Under the pieces are notes generated by a model. It worked only from the letters and a program-made list of their open reading frames with translations, searched no databases and had not been told where the DNA came from. This document shows positions 49,710 through 58,808 of a stretch of 64,000 nt of DNA, piece after piece (the stretch's first letter is position 1; the number at the start of each line of letters is the position of its first letter). The translations under genes were made by a program, and so were the position numbers. The stretch covers positions 62,001 through 126,000 of the forward strand of contig CAIPMU010000020.1 of NCBI GenBank assembly GCA_903866275.1. Direction: 5' to 3'. This stretch comes from Vampirovibrio chlorellavorus. GTDB taxonomy: Bacteria > Cyanobacteriota > Vampirovibrionia > Vampirovibrionales > Vampirovibrionaceae.

Positions 49710-52130
49710 CTAACTGCTGAGAATTTTGGGGTCGCGGCGGGCCAACGTGCGCACCCGAGCGAGGGCATTCCTGGCTGTAATATCGTTGTATCCCTTGACA
49801 ATCATACGTTGCACCAGCTCGTTCTGTTTGTCCATATCGCGCATACTGAGAGTTTCGGATTGCAAGAGCACACGCGGATCAATTCGGTCAACGGTGCGGG
49901 CATAGGCGCGATCCAGAATGGCTTTTTTCAGCTTGGGATCGTTGTCCAGTTTGTAGTTTCTACCCTCTTTGGCGAGCGCCCCAGCAATGGCTGCGATATT
50001 GCGGCGGTATTCACTGCGGGTGTTATCCGTTTTGAGACCCATACGGCCTTCCAGATCTTCCATGAGTTCCCGATCCACGGGCACCCGTTCTTGCGTGAGC
50101 GGATCTTTTACCCCCTTGTGCAGGGTCTCAGCGATCACGTTGTTCAGATAATGATCAAAGATGCTTTGTAGATACGCAGGGTCTCCGGCCAGCACTTCGG
50201 CGACATCACCTTTGACCTTATCATCCAGATGTTGCTCGGCCACCGTGAGTAATTTCAGGGCCTTGTCTTTCATGTCCTCGGAGAGGGTCAATCGGTTTTT
50301 TTCCAGAACGTTGCGGGCGATGCGCAAATAGGCGTAACCATCCACCGCGTTCAGCTCGCGGACGTTCAGGTCTCCGGTGACCAAATTGGCAATGGTCTGC
50401 ATTTCTCGTACGGAGAGCCCGTCCATGCCTTCTATTTTTTCGATGTCATCTGCCTTTTGTCCTTTTTCGTACCAGTCTTGTACTTCGCGCTCTACAATTC
50501 CGTCGACCATGTGGCCATCGTAAGCGGCGGCTTTTTTGGCCAGGAAAGGTAGGCCTTCGGTTGCGACTTTATCTTCGGGTAAGGTCAAGCGGGACATGAC
50601 TGCCCACAGGGCCGCTATATCCTTGGTATGAGGCGCCACATGCCCATTTTTTCCTTGCGGCCCTTTCTGTTTTTCAAAGCCGGAAAACAGGCCATCCTGT
50701 ATTTCTTGCTCGGCGGATAATTCCATGGGGTGAGTCACAAACACATGGTCCAGTCGTTTCATGGCTGCGGTCAGGACATCTTTGCCTTTCTTTTCCACCA
50801 GTTCCGGGAAGTTGGAATCGGCGATGATGAGGGTATGCACCGAGGCATTCCCGCTGTCGATCTCAATTAACTGGCTTTGGGCCAAATCCAGGAGCAGTGG
50901 GTAAAATGATTCCGGGTTTTTGTGCATTTCCTTAAATCGCAACACCCCGCGATTGGCCCGAAACGCCGCACCATCCACGTAATCGTAGCGGCGGGGATCA
51001 CTTTCCGGGAGATCCATTAAGCGCACCATGTTCACTTGCCCGTTAATTTTTGCCGTGTTCAGCGTTTTGGAATCCGTCGCGGCAAATACGCCAATCCCAC
51101 CGGGAACGCCATTGGGATCGTACTCAAACTTGTAGACTTGCAGGTGATTTTTCAACACTTTCTGATAGGCTTGCCGCTTGAGCTCGATCAGTTTCTCTTG
51201 GCCGGGTTCTTTTTCCAGTTGTTTTAAATCCAGATGCTGTTCCGACAGCAAGGCCTGTAAATAGTGATCTCGCAAGGATTGCACGATGTACTGGGCCTTT
51301 GGGGTGAGTTCCCCTTCCACGCCCAGTTCATAATCATACAGGTTGGGCCGTGAGAAGCCTTCGGGCGGCTTTGTTTTGGCGACTTTTTGCTGGAGTGCTT
51401 CAAATTTGGGCTTGGCTGAATCCACTACGGCACGGCGAATATCCGGGGTGAGGAATAGCAGTGGATCGGCCAGTGTTTCATCGATGTATTCTTCCCCCAT
51501 TCGCAATTCATCGGGCAGATTAATTAATTTGGTGGCGTAGCGGGCGCCTTCATCTGTTTTGCTGTAGCGCTCGTAGCCATCGACCAGCAGATCCCCGATG
51601 CTGGTTTTTCCGGAACCAGGGCCTCCCATCAGTACGATGGGCTTTTTGCCCAAATCCTGTCGCTGTGCGGCGGCCCGGATGTGCAGCATCACATCGTTGA
51701 TGGAGCCCTGATTGCCCTTCAATCCATACAGTTTGGGATTTTTGGGATGGGAGAAAAAGTCGTACTCCAGAATGGTGCGTCCATATTTTGATTTTTTACG
51801 CACGCCTTCCTGATTAATCATGTCTTGCGCGTATTGGGCCGTATTGCGCAACAGGTGAGGGTGTTCCTGCACGGCGTCCACATATTCCTGAAGGGTCATC
51901 ACCGATGGCAATTGTTGGGCCTTGGCCACATGGGAGCTGCGTTGAATAGCCTGCGTTAGATTCACCCCTGCAAAGTGTAGGCGTGCTAAATCCGCTGGTA
52001 CTGATTTCAGAGGGATTAAGTTAGGCTCTACCCCTGCCGGAGATTCGAGTGCGCGCTGATGTTGACTGGTTGCAATTGGTGAGCGACGTGAAAAGTTGGC
52101 AAGCGTTGGCAAGACAGTGAGTGTATACAT
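49710..52130 (-). CDS. prkA: PrkA-like AAA/serine protein kinase (paralog 1)
   Basis: 806 aa; IVLMGGPGSGKTSIGDLLVDGYERYSKTDEGARYATKLINLP, FRANRGVLRFKEMHKNPESFYPLLLDLAQSQLIEI; operon-like position upstream of spoVR. Confidence 0.85.
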   Translation of the reverse strand: MYTLTVLPTLANFSRRSPIATSQHQRALESPAGVEPNLIPLKSVPADLARLHFAGVNLTQAIQRSSHVAKAQQLPSVMTLQEYVDAVQEHPHLLRNTAQYAQDMINQEGVRKKSKYGRTILEYDFFSHPKNPKLYGLKGNQGSINDVMLHIRAAAQRQDLGKKPIVLMGGPGSGKTSIGDLLVDGYERYSKTDEGARYATKLINLPDELRMGEEYIDETLADPLLFLTPDIRRAVVDSAKPKFEALQQKVAKTKPPEGFSRPNLYDYELGVEGELTPKAQYIVQSLRDHYLQALLSEQHLDLKQLEKEPGQEKLIELKRQAYQKVLKNHLQVYKFEYDPNGVPGGIGVFAATDSKTLNTAKINGQVNMVRLMDLPESDPRRYDYVDGAAFRANRGVLRFKEMHKNPESFYPLLLDLAQSQLIEIDSGNASVHTLIIADSNFPELVEKKGKDVLTAAMKRLDHVFVTHPMELSAEQEIQDGLFSGFEKQKGPQGKNGHVAPHTKDIAALWAVMSRLTLPEDKVATEGLPFLAKKAAAYDGHMVDGIVEREVQDWYEKGQKADDIEKIEGMDGLSVREMQTIANLVTGDLNVRELNAVDGYAYLRIARNVLEKNRLTLSEDMKDKALKLLTVAEQHLDDKVKGDVAEVLAGDPAYLQSIFDHYLNNVIAETLHKGVKDPLTQERVPVDRELMEDLEGRMGLKTDNTRSEYRRNIAAIAGALAKEGRNYKLDNDPKLKKAILDRAYARTVDRIDPRVLLQSETLSMRDMDKQNELVQRMIVKGYNDITARNALARVRTLARRDPKILSS

Positions 52131-52488
52131 CTCTTTCCCTTCAATCTGAATTTAGTATTTGGAAAATGTAGGCATGGCGAACGCAAGCTGGCGATTGAAT
52201 AGCGCTCACGCTGCATTAGGATGCACCGGTTATATATGAATAGAAACCCAGAAACCCTCTATATCCAATATTGAGATAATGCTTGGTGATTTAATGAGTA
52301 TTTCGTTGACGTAAAGCTCGTGGATAATCACGGTTCATACCATAATAAAAAAAATCAAATAAAGCAAGAGGTATTTTGTAAACTTTTGTAAATAAGAGCT
52401 TGTCATGTTTTATTGTGCCAAAAAAAAGACGCTCAATTTCGTGCGTTAAGGCAAGTGAGTGGAATGTTGTTTTTCAGCAGCCAAGTGC

Positions 52489-54066
52489 TTACTTCGGTTG
52501 GCTGATTGTTAAACGTCTGAAATAGTTTAAGTAATCTTTCAGGCTGAGTTGCATTACATGTGTTGTATCGTGAGGATTGGACAGTGTGACGACCTTATTT
52601 TTCGTATCCACATTGATCAGTGAGTAGGCGTGTTGGCCGATTATTCCCAATTCAGGATGATCGATACCTGTAGAAGTTACAGCAATATGGTTAGCTGGGT
52701 TGAGCTCTATTTTTTTTAAATAATTTAATACTTTAGATTGGTCTAGCTTTATTAGTGGCTTTCCGCTGTTGTATAGCATTTCTGGCTCTTTGCCATCATG
52801 AAGCGCTTTGAGGGCTTCATGGGTTAAACTGCCTTCGTTCAGGATTGCAACACTGTCCATGACAGAGTATTGTTGTAGGCTTCTGACAAAGGCCGTTTCA
52901 AGTAGCCTGACACCGACTGGGCCTTTGACGCCACTTTCTTTGTAATCGGATAAATCCATTTCAATAGTGGGATTATGGCTTCCTGGAAAAGAGAGTTTGA
53001 CTCGGTTATTGGGTAAGGGCTCAATTTTTTCAATGAGTTTGGCAGGATTGTTTTTGATCATCGACTTCAGCGAGGCTAAAAAGGTGCAATTCCCAAATTG
53101 ACCTTGCTTAAATTCGCAATTGGCAAGACCCTCTGGAAACAATGTGCGCAGTAAGCGGGCTTTTTTCGGGGATATCGGAATGAGTTTGCCATAAGAATAA
53201 TAATAATTACTCGATTCCAAGTCGCCCAGCTGCACAATATTCCCGTTCCTGAGTTGATGGCTGCCCTGGATTTTCTTGCCATCTACAAATGTGCCGGTTG
53301 TGGATTTGAGATCGGTCAGGAGGCCATCGGGTGACAGGTTGATATGTTGCGGACTCACCCAGAAATCTTTCCCGTGTGCCTGCAACTGGCTTTCTGATTC
53401 TCTGCTCAGGGTGATGGATTGTTTTGGCAGCAGCTGTTTTCCATCAAATTCGTAGTAGCATTCGCCTGTACCAAACTGTACAACATCGTGCTTTTTGAGT
53501 TGTGTGATAGCGTTAATCCGGGTGCCATTGACCCGTGTTCCATACGCTGAGTTGAGATCCTGAAGTTGGCCATCTTGATCCAGTCTGGCATGTTGTTTGC
53601 AGATGCTGGGATCGGCCTGAATGTGAGGATGATGAATGTGGTCCTTGCCAATGATGCTGTTTTTAGGAATGCTGTATTTAATTTTGAAAGTGTCAGGCGC
53701 GTTGCGCTCAAGCGCCTCTCCTAAAGGGGCAAAAGTGGTTACAGTTGGACTGATGCGTTGGCGTGCAATATTTTGGAGTAAATCTTTTGAAAAATTTTGA
53801 AGACCAAAACAGCCCATCCCTTTTTTCCTTCTGCTTGAATGCCATTGATCGAGTGAACGGCATCGATATTTCGACTCCACACCACGCCATTCAAACAAAC
53901 CACTCACTACTTGTTTATATAAAAACCTAAACTTTTTGTTTGATGTTAGCATTTCAAAGGCTTTGTGATAATTTTTATATTTCGTTACACTGAAAGCATT
54001 TAGGGTAATGGTTCTGACGTCCTGGCTTGCTGGATTAATGTGAACTTTTGTAAGGTTGCTGTTCAC
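52489..54066 (-). CDS. Protein with two FHA domains and a C-terminal calpain-like (C2) cysteine protease domain
   Basis: FHA-like: KNSIIGKDHIHHPHIQADPSICKQHARLDQDGQLQDLNSAYGTRVNGTRI and WVSPQHINLSPDGLLTDLKSTTGTFVDGKKI; calpain-like: FKQGQFGNCTFLASLKSM (Cys), GQHAYSLINV (His), TLSNPHD (Asn). Confidence 0.78.
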   Translation of the reverse strand: MNSNLTKVHINPASQDVRTITLNAFSVTKYKNYHKAFEMLTSNKKFRFLYKQVVSGLFEWRGVESKYRCRSLDQWHSSRRKKGMGCFGLQNFSKDLLQNIARQRISPTVTTFAPLGEALERNAPDTFKIKYSIPKNSIIGKDHIHHPHIQADPSICKQHARLDQDGQLQDLNSAYGTRVNGTRINAITQLKKHDVVQFGTGECYYEFDGKQLLPKQSITLSRESESQLQAHGKDFWVSPQHINLSPDGLLTDLKSTTGTFVDGKKIQGSHQLRNGNIVQLGDLESSNYYYSYGKLIPISPKKARLLRTLFPEGLANCEFKQGQFGNCTFLASLKSMIKNNPAKLIEKIEPLPNNRVKLSFPGSHNPTIEMDLSDYKESGVKGPVGVRLLETAFVRSLQQYSVMDSVAILNEGSLTHEALKALHDGKEPEMLYNSGKPLIKLDQSKVLNYLKKIELNPANHIAVTSTGIDHPELGIIGQHAYSLINVDTKNKVVTLSNPHDTTHVMQLSLKDYLNYFRRLTISQPK

Positions 54067-54274
54067 CTTGTGTTTATTGAAATGTCTAATCTAATTCAGT
54101 TGAAGCCCTTATTTATTGGCAGAAATAGTGATGGATATATTCTGATTGGTGGTTTGAGCTAGCAATGATTTTTGATGGTTGGGTTTTCTGTATATCCAGA
54201 CCATTGTGTTAGAACGAGAAAATTGGAATGATGAAGCCACTGGTCGGTACAGTATTGTCAGCTTTGCTTAATCT

Positions 54275-54994
54275 TTGCCAGAAATTAAAGGAGTTGTCGT
54301 TATGGTTCAGAGCCGTCGGCCATTAGGCCCATCTTTGGGATTTGCTCCACAGGTTGTCGTCGTTTTTTACCACCCCTCGCCTAGGGATTTACAACTTCTG
54401 CAGCCGTATGGTTCCAGGCAGGATCAGTATATACGCCCCGCGAATCAGCGTCCGAAAGTTGGGGCCCCGCGTCCACAAGATCCCAAGAGGACAAAACGGG
54501 ACTCTGAAGTAGGGAGCAATGCTCAAGGAGGAGGCAGTAAGCCATCGCAATCTTCCCGATCATCGCTACAGGAGAATGGCCCAAAAAATCCCCGCTTATC
54601 GAATAAAAAACGTAATAGCGGCTTGTCTCCCAATTCATTGCCTTCAGCAGGCCCTGCAAGTGCTTCGTCGACGCCAATGCAACGGGGGTCTTCTCCCTTT
54701 ACCCTGAATCCTGATGCCGCTGTATTTCGACCTGCTTCCCCCAGTTCCTCAGTGGCAAAGATTTCGGAATTTGCCAGTGCACAGTCTTTGCATGCGCTGG
54801 CCTCAAGCGGTTCACCCACTCAAGCGCATGCTGATTTCACAGCATTGGAAAAGTCTTTTGCTGAAACCTGTCCGCAGATGTTTCCCGGTTACCACGCGTA
54901 TGCCATGCCTTATGGCGTGACGTTTAAAGCGTCCGCTGAAGAACTGGCCAAGATGATTAAAAGAGCCCCGTTTTTATCATCGTTTTTGCGTTGA
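54275..54994 (+). CDS. Low-complexity, Ser/Pro-rich hypothetical protein (likely start at 54302)
   Basis: 239 aa; disordered S/P/K-rich middle, short ordered-looking C-terminus; followed by a terminator. Confidence 0.65.
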   Translation: MPEIKGVVVMVQSRRPLGPSLGFAPQVVVVFYHPSPRDLQLLQPYGSRQDQYIRPANQRPKVGAPRPQDPKRTKRDSEVGSNAQGGGSKPSQSSRSSLQENGPKNPRLSNKKRNSGLSPNSLPSAGPASASSTPMQRGSSPFTLNPDAAVFRPASPSSSVAKISEFASAQSLHALASSGSPTQAHADFTALEKSFAETCPQMFPGYHAYAMPYGVTFKASAEELAKMIKRAPFLSSFLR

Positions 54995-54998
54995 ATCT

Positions 54999-55029
54999 AA
55001 AAAAGAAGGGCCTTCAGGGCCCTTTTTTT
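54999..55029 (+). terminator. Rho-independent terminator
   Basis: aaaaaagaagggcc-ttca-gggcccttttttt. Confidence 0.85.
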
Positions 55030-55047
55030 CTGCCTTTTTTTCTGGAT

Positions 55048-56088
55048 TTATTTCCAGGGTTTGACGATGGCTGCGCCAAACTGGACTTGCCCATACCTGG
55101 CAATAATGCGCTGTCCTTCAGCGCTGGTGAGCCATTTTAAGAATTCTCGGGGTTGATTCGACTGCACATAATCTGGTTTGGCCAACAGCCCATAACACGG
55201 GTTGAGCAGGTTTTTATCATAGCCCAATGAGCCATCGGCAAATATTTTGAGTCCCTGCTGCAAGGCGGGCTGAGACAACCAGGTACTTCGGTCATTCATT
55301 CCATAGAGCCTTTTTTGTTGCGCCTCTTTCAACGCCTCTCTGGGCGTGCTGGGATGGGGATAGTACCATTGGCTATTTTGAATCAGGTCCTGCGGGGTTC
55401 GGTGGGCGATGAGGTAGGTGGTTTCTTTTTTATAAGTGCCCGATAAGTCGGAGCGGGAGAGATACATGGCGCACCCGGAGGCAAATGGGGTTTTACACCC
55501 TTTCTTGATGATTTTTTCCAGCATGGTATCTACAGAATCGCCAGCCGCTTGGGGCGAATCGGCAAGAAGATTCGCCGGGTTTTCTTCGGGGCCGATGAGT
55601 ATAAAAGCGTCCCGGAACAGGGGGCTCATGCGTTGGGCATACGCTTGTTTGCCGGTTAGTGCTTCAGGTGAGATCTCATACACTAAGGCAATATCTACGA
55701 CATGATCTTTCAGGGCGCGGAAGGAATACGTGGTATTGGTGGCGTACCAGGCAATCGAGAAGGGTTTACCGTGAATGGTGGGGTGCTTGGCGAGATAAGC
55801 CTCGGACAGTGCCCGCAACAGGCCGGTATAACCTGCACCGCCATTGGCGAGTCGAATGCCAATTTGCGGCGCTGTGCCGTAAATTTCCTTGGGACGTAAC
55901 TCGGTGGGCTTTCCGTCCCGACCGACCTGGAGATCCTGGTAGTGGGCGCTGTCATAGGGCTGTAACTCATAGGGGGCGGGCGGCTTGGCCCACGCCGATT
56001 CGGAGATGATGCCAGCCAGTATCGTGATAGCGCAAAAAATGCCGGAAAGGGTTTTAAATACTCGATTCATCAGCCGCCTCATGATCAT
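55048..56088 (-). CDS. Periplasmic solute-binding protein, TupA/PstS-like (tungstate/molybdate/phosphate type)
   Basis: Signal peptide; MYLSRSDLSGTYKKETTYL, WYYPHPSTPREALKEAQQKRLYGMNDRSTWL resemble TupA SRxDxSGTxxKE and YxxxDRxTxL motifs. Confidence 0.65.
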   Translation of the reverse strand: MIMRRLMNRVFKTLSGIFCAITILAGIISESAWAKPPAPYELQPYDSAHYQDLQVGRDGKPTELRPKEIYGTAPQIGIRLANGGAGYTGLLRALSEAYLAKHPTIHGKPFSIAWYATNTTYSFRALKDHVVDIALVYEISPEALTGKQAYAQRMSPLFRDAFILIGPEENPANLLADSPQAAGDSVDTMLEKIIKKGCKTPFASGCAMYLSRSDLSGTYKKETTYLIAHRTPQDLIQNSQWYYPHPSTPREALKEAQQKRLYGMNDRSTWLSQPALQQGLKIFADGSLGYDKNLLNPCYGLLAKPDYVQSNQPREFLKWLTSAEGQRIIARYGQVQFGAAIVKPWK

Positions 56089-56209
56089 TGAAGATTGCCT
56101 GTTAAAAGCAATACTCTATGCTGAATGGGACGGCATTGGCAAGATTCAGCCTGTTGGGGGGCAGTGTCAAGTCAAATCGCGCCTGTGCCTATCTGTGATA
56201 GTTTTGAGG

Positions 56210-56878
56210 TTAGTCGAGCCAATAGCTGTAACCCGGCGGGATGGTGTTTTCTTTTCGAATGACTGTGATCAGGTTGTGACTGTTGGGGTCTGGCCGAACG
56301 ACGGCCAGATCGCCAGCGGCCTGAGTTGACCCGAACCGTCCATATTGAATAACGCGATTTTCTCCCGGTTTGATAATGCGATAGATGGGAGCATGGTTGA
56401 CCACGCTGAGCACTTCTTGCATCGTGAAGTCACGTTCGGCCATGCGCTTAAGGGCATGGTCGGAAGGCTGCAGGTTCTCTTCGGTAAATGTAATTTGTGG
56501 CTTCCCAAGCAGGCATTGGGATGCGTCGGCTTTGGCCTGATCTATCACACGCCCTGACGATTCATACCAGAATGCGAGTGATGCCTTTGAATATTTCTTC
56601 TTTTGGGATTGTTTCTTTTGGACACCGGCTGCATTGGGAGATTTCAGAGGGGATTTGAGTGCTGATGATGTGGAATTGAGTCCCTTTTTAATCGCCGCAG
56701 GGGAACTGGGGCCGGGGGTGAACTGATCTTCGGTGAGTGAAAATTTTTGAAGCCCTTTTTGCACCCCTCCTGGACTGATGGGGGGTGAATTCAGATTGGG
56801 TTTTATTTTTTGGGGAGACGAAAATCCTTTAAGCGCGTGCAGCGCTTCCGTCGCTTTTACCATAATGCCTCGATACAA
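56210..56878 (-). CDS. Ser/Pro-rich protein with C-terminal DUF4258-like (BECR-fold RNase/toxin-like) domain
   Basis: C-terminal LQPSDHALKRMAERDFTMQEVLSVVNHAPIYRIIKPGENRVIQYG...DLAVVRPDPNSHNLITVIRKE; N-terminal SSPQK, SPPISPG, GPSSPAA, LKSPLKSPN. Confidence 0.55.
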   Translation of the reverse strand: MYRGIMVKATEALHALKGFSSPQKIKPNLNSPPISPGGVQKGLQKFSLTEDQFTPGPSSPAAIKKGLNSTSSALKSPLKSPNAAGVQKKQSQKKKYSKASLAFWYESSGRVIDQAKADASQCLLGKPQITFTEENLQPSDHALKRMAERDFTMQEVLSVVNHAPIYRIIKPGENRVIQYGRFGSTQAAGDLAVVRPDPNSHNLITVIRKENTIPPGYSYWLD

Positions 56879-57054
56879 TATGCGATTTTATGATGAACAG
56901 AAAAGTTGAGTCAAAATAGGATTCGCCCAGAGAGCAAAATCATTAGACTACAAACGTTAATCGCAGAAAAACGCTTTGTGGCCGATTGATGATGTAGCAT
57001 CAGAATATTGTTATATTACTTTACATGATGGCCTTAGTCAGTTTGTGCCAGCAA

Positions 57055-57375
57055 TCAGCTGGTTGGTCCTGTCTTTATGACGGATGAGGGTTCAGTGGAT
57101 GCGGGATAGCATTTTTTTAGAAAAAGCGCGGCCTTTTTCAATGCAGATTCCACACTGAGGGCTGGGAGAAACGATTCTGTATTTTGGGTCTTGATCGTGG
57201 CAAAGGTTGTGCCCATCGTGTCGCAGCGCAAAAATATATCCACGGGTGAGGTTGGGGTGTTTAAAGCGGGAGGCACGCGTTGCGCCAGTTCGCTCATTTG
57301 TTTGGGGTTAAATTCCGTGGCGCGAAACAGAAGGCGTGCATTTGGCCCCCAGGCCTGAATGATTTTTTCAATCAT
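57055..57375 (-). CDS. Hypothetical protein, 106 aa
   Basis: Isolated minus-strand ORF; no recognised family. Confidence 0.5.
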   Translation of the reverse strand: MIEKIIQAWGPNARLLFRATEFNPKQMSELAQRVPPALNTPTSPVDIFLRCDTMGTTFATIKTQNTESFLPALSVESALKKAALFLKKCYPASTEPSSVIKTGPTS

Positions 57376-57871
57376 GATTATTCACTTTTACTCCCTTGAT
57401 TCAGGATGTCGTCGCAAGTTTTAGGCATTCGCTAAAGTCAGGCTTTAGCAAAGGTTCTATGACCCGATTTTTTTGGAATGGTTCACTTTCAAAATAAAAA
57501 TTGGATAATATGGCGCCGAAAGTAGATCGATAATAGCAGCACCTTTATGGGTCTTTATTGTTCACGCTGAAGTTTTTTTTACAATCTTTCTTTTTTTTTA
57601 GTCTGTTTAATCCTCAGACGGATGGGGCTGTTGGGCTTGAGATGTCTCGTTTAATAGACAGTTGTCAGGCGGGTGCTTGGAGCTTGCGATTCCGGTTTGG
57701 GAGGAGGGCTTGATTTGGCAGGGGCCGGTGGAATCTCTTGCCAGAGTCGGGGAAATTCGATACGCTCTTCACAGGCATTCAGGATAGATGAGTTGCAGGT
57801 TCATTGTGTCTGGATGTGCTGCCGGTCGGGCCATTGTTTTGTTGTTTCGCGTTAAGTTTGGGCTTTGAACG

Positions 57872-58732
57872 ATGCGGGATCTGGATCTTTCCCTGTTGAG
57901 AACGTTTACGGCGGTGGCTGGAATTAAAAATTTCACCAGGGCTGCCGCGATGATTGGCTTGACCCAGTCGGCGGTCACGCAGCAGATCAACAAGCTCGAA
58001 GAGCAGCTGGGTGTGCAGTTGCTGGAGCGAAACAAGCGCAAGGTGTCCCTGACATCCTACGGGGAGATTCTGTTGGGGCAGGCCAATCGTCTCTTGTCGC
58101 TGAACGATCAGGTCTTGACTCAGTTTCAGGAAACGCAGGCCATTGGTGAGGTTTGTTTTGGCTCTCCTGAAGATTTTGCGACCCACTTTTTGCCCAATAT
58201 TCTGGCTGACTTTGTGCGCTCGCATCCCCATATCCATCTCAAGGTCTGTTGTGAGCTGACCCTGAATTTGCTTGAGCGCTTTGAGCAAAAGGCCTATGAC
58301 CTGATCATCATCAAGCAGCAACCCGGACAGCTTTATCCCGGGGCGCGGTTGTTGTGGCTGGAACAGTTGGTCTGGGTGAGTCAGAAGCAGGGCATCAAGC
58401 CGGAAGATGGTTCATTTGAGCCTTTGAATCTGGTGTTGTCGCCTGATCCTTGTGTTTACAGGCATCGCACTATTGAGGCGCTGGAAAACGCCAATATTCC
58501 CTGGCAAGTGGTTTATACCAGTCCCAGTATTACCGGGGTGCTGGCGGCAGTGCGGGCGGGTTTGGGGGTAACGGTCCTCCCTCGTAATATTGTGCCGCCT
58601 GACTTGCACACCGAGTACCACACAGAGCATTTACCGGCCCTGAGTGAGACGGCTATCTGTGTGTTGACGCAGCCCAACGCCTCGCCTGCGGTGCATGCCC
58701 TGGAAGACTATATCTCGAACTTGCTGATGTAA
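57872..58732 (+). CDS. LysR-family transcriptional regulator
   Basis: MRDLDLSLLRTFTAVAGIKNFTRAAAMIGLTQSAVTQQINKLEEQLGVQLLERNKRKVSLT. Confidence 0.95.
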   Translation: MRDLDLSLLRTFTAVAGIKNFTRAAAMIGLTQSAVTQQINKLEEQLGVQLLERNKRKVSLTSYGEILLGQANRLLSLNDQVLTQFQETQAIGEVCFGSPEDFATHFLPNILADFVRSHPHIHLKVCCELTLNLLERFEQKAYDLIIIKQQPGQLYPGARLLWLEQLVWVSQKQGIKPEDGSFEPLNLVLSPDPCVYRHRTIEALENANIPWQVVYTSPSITGVLAAVRAGLGVTVLPRNIVPPDLHTEYHTEHLPALSETAICVLTQPNASPAVHALEDYISNLLM

Positions 58733-58808
58733 TAACTTCTTCTAATTACTGGGATTTCAAAGATTAATTTTATTTATTGCTAAACTTGCATCATGATAGA
58801 TTCATCTG

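Noticed and set aside
43053-52130. PrkA/YeaH/SpoVR cluster as evidence that the organism sporulates
   Set aside because: These families occur widely in non-sporulating bacteria; no spore-specific genes are visible here.
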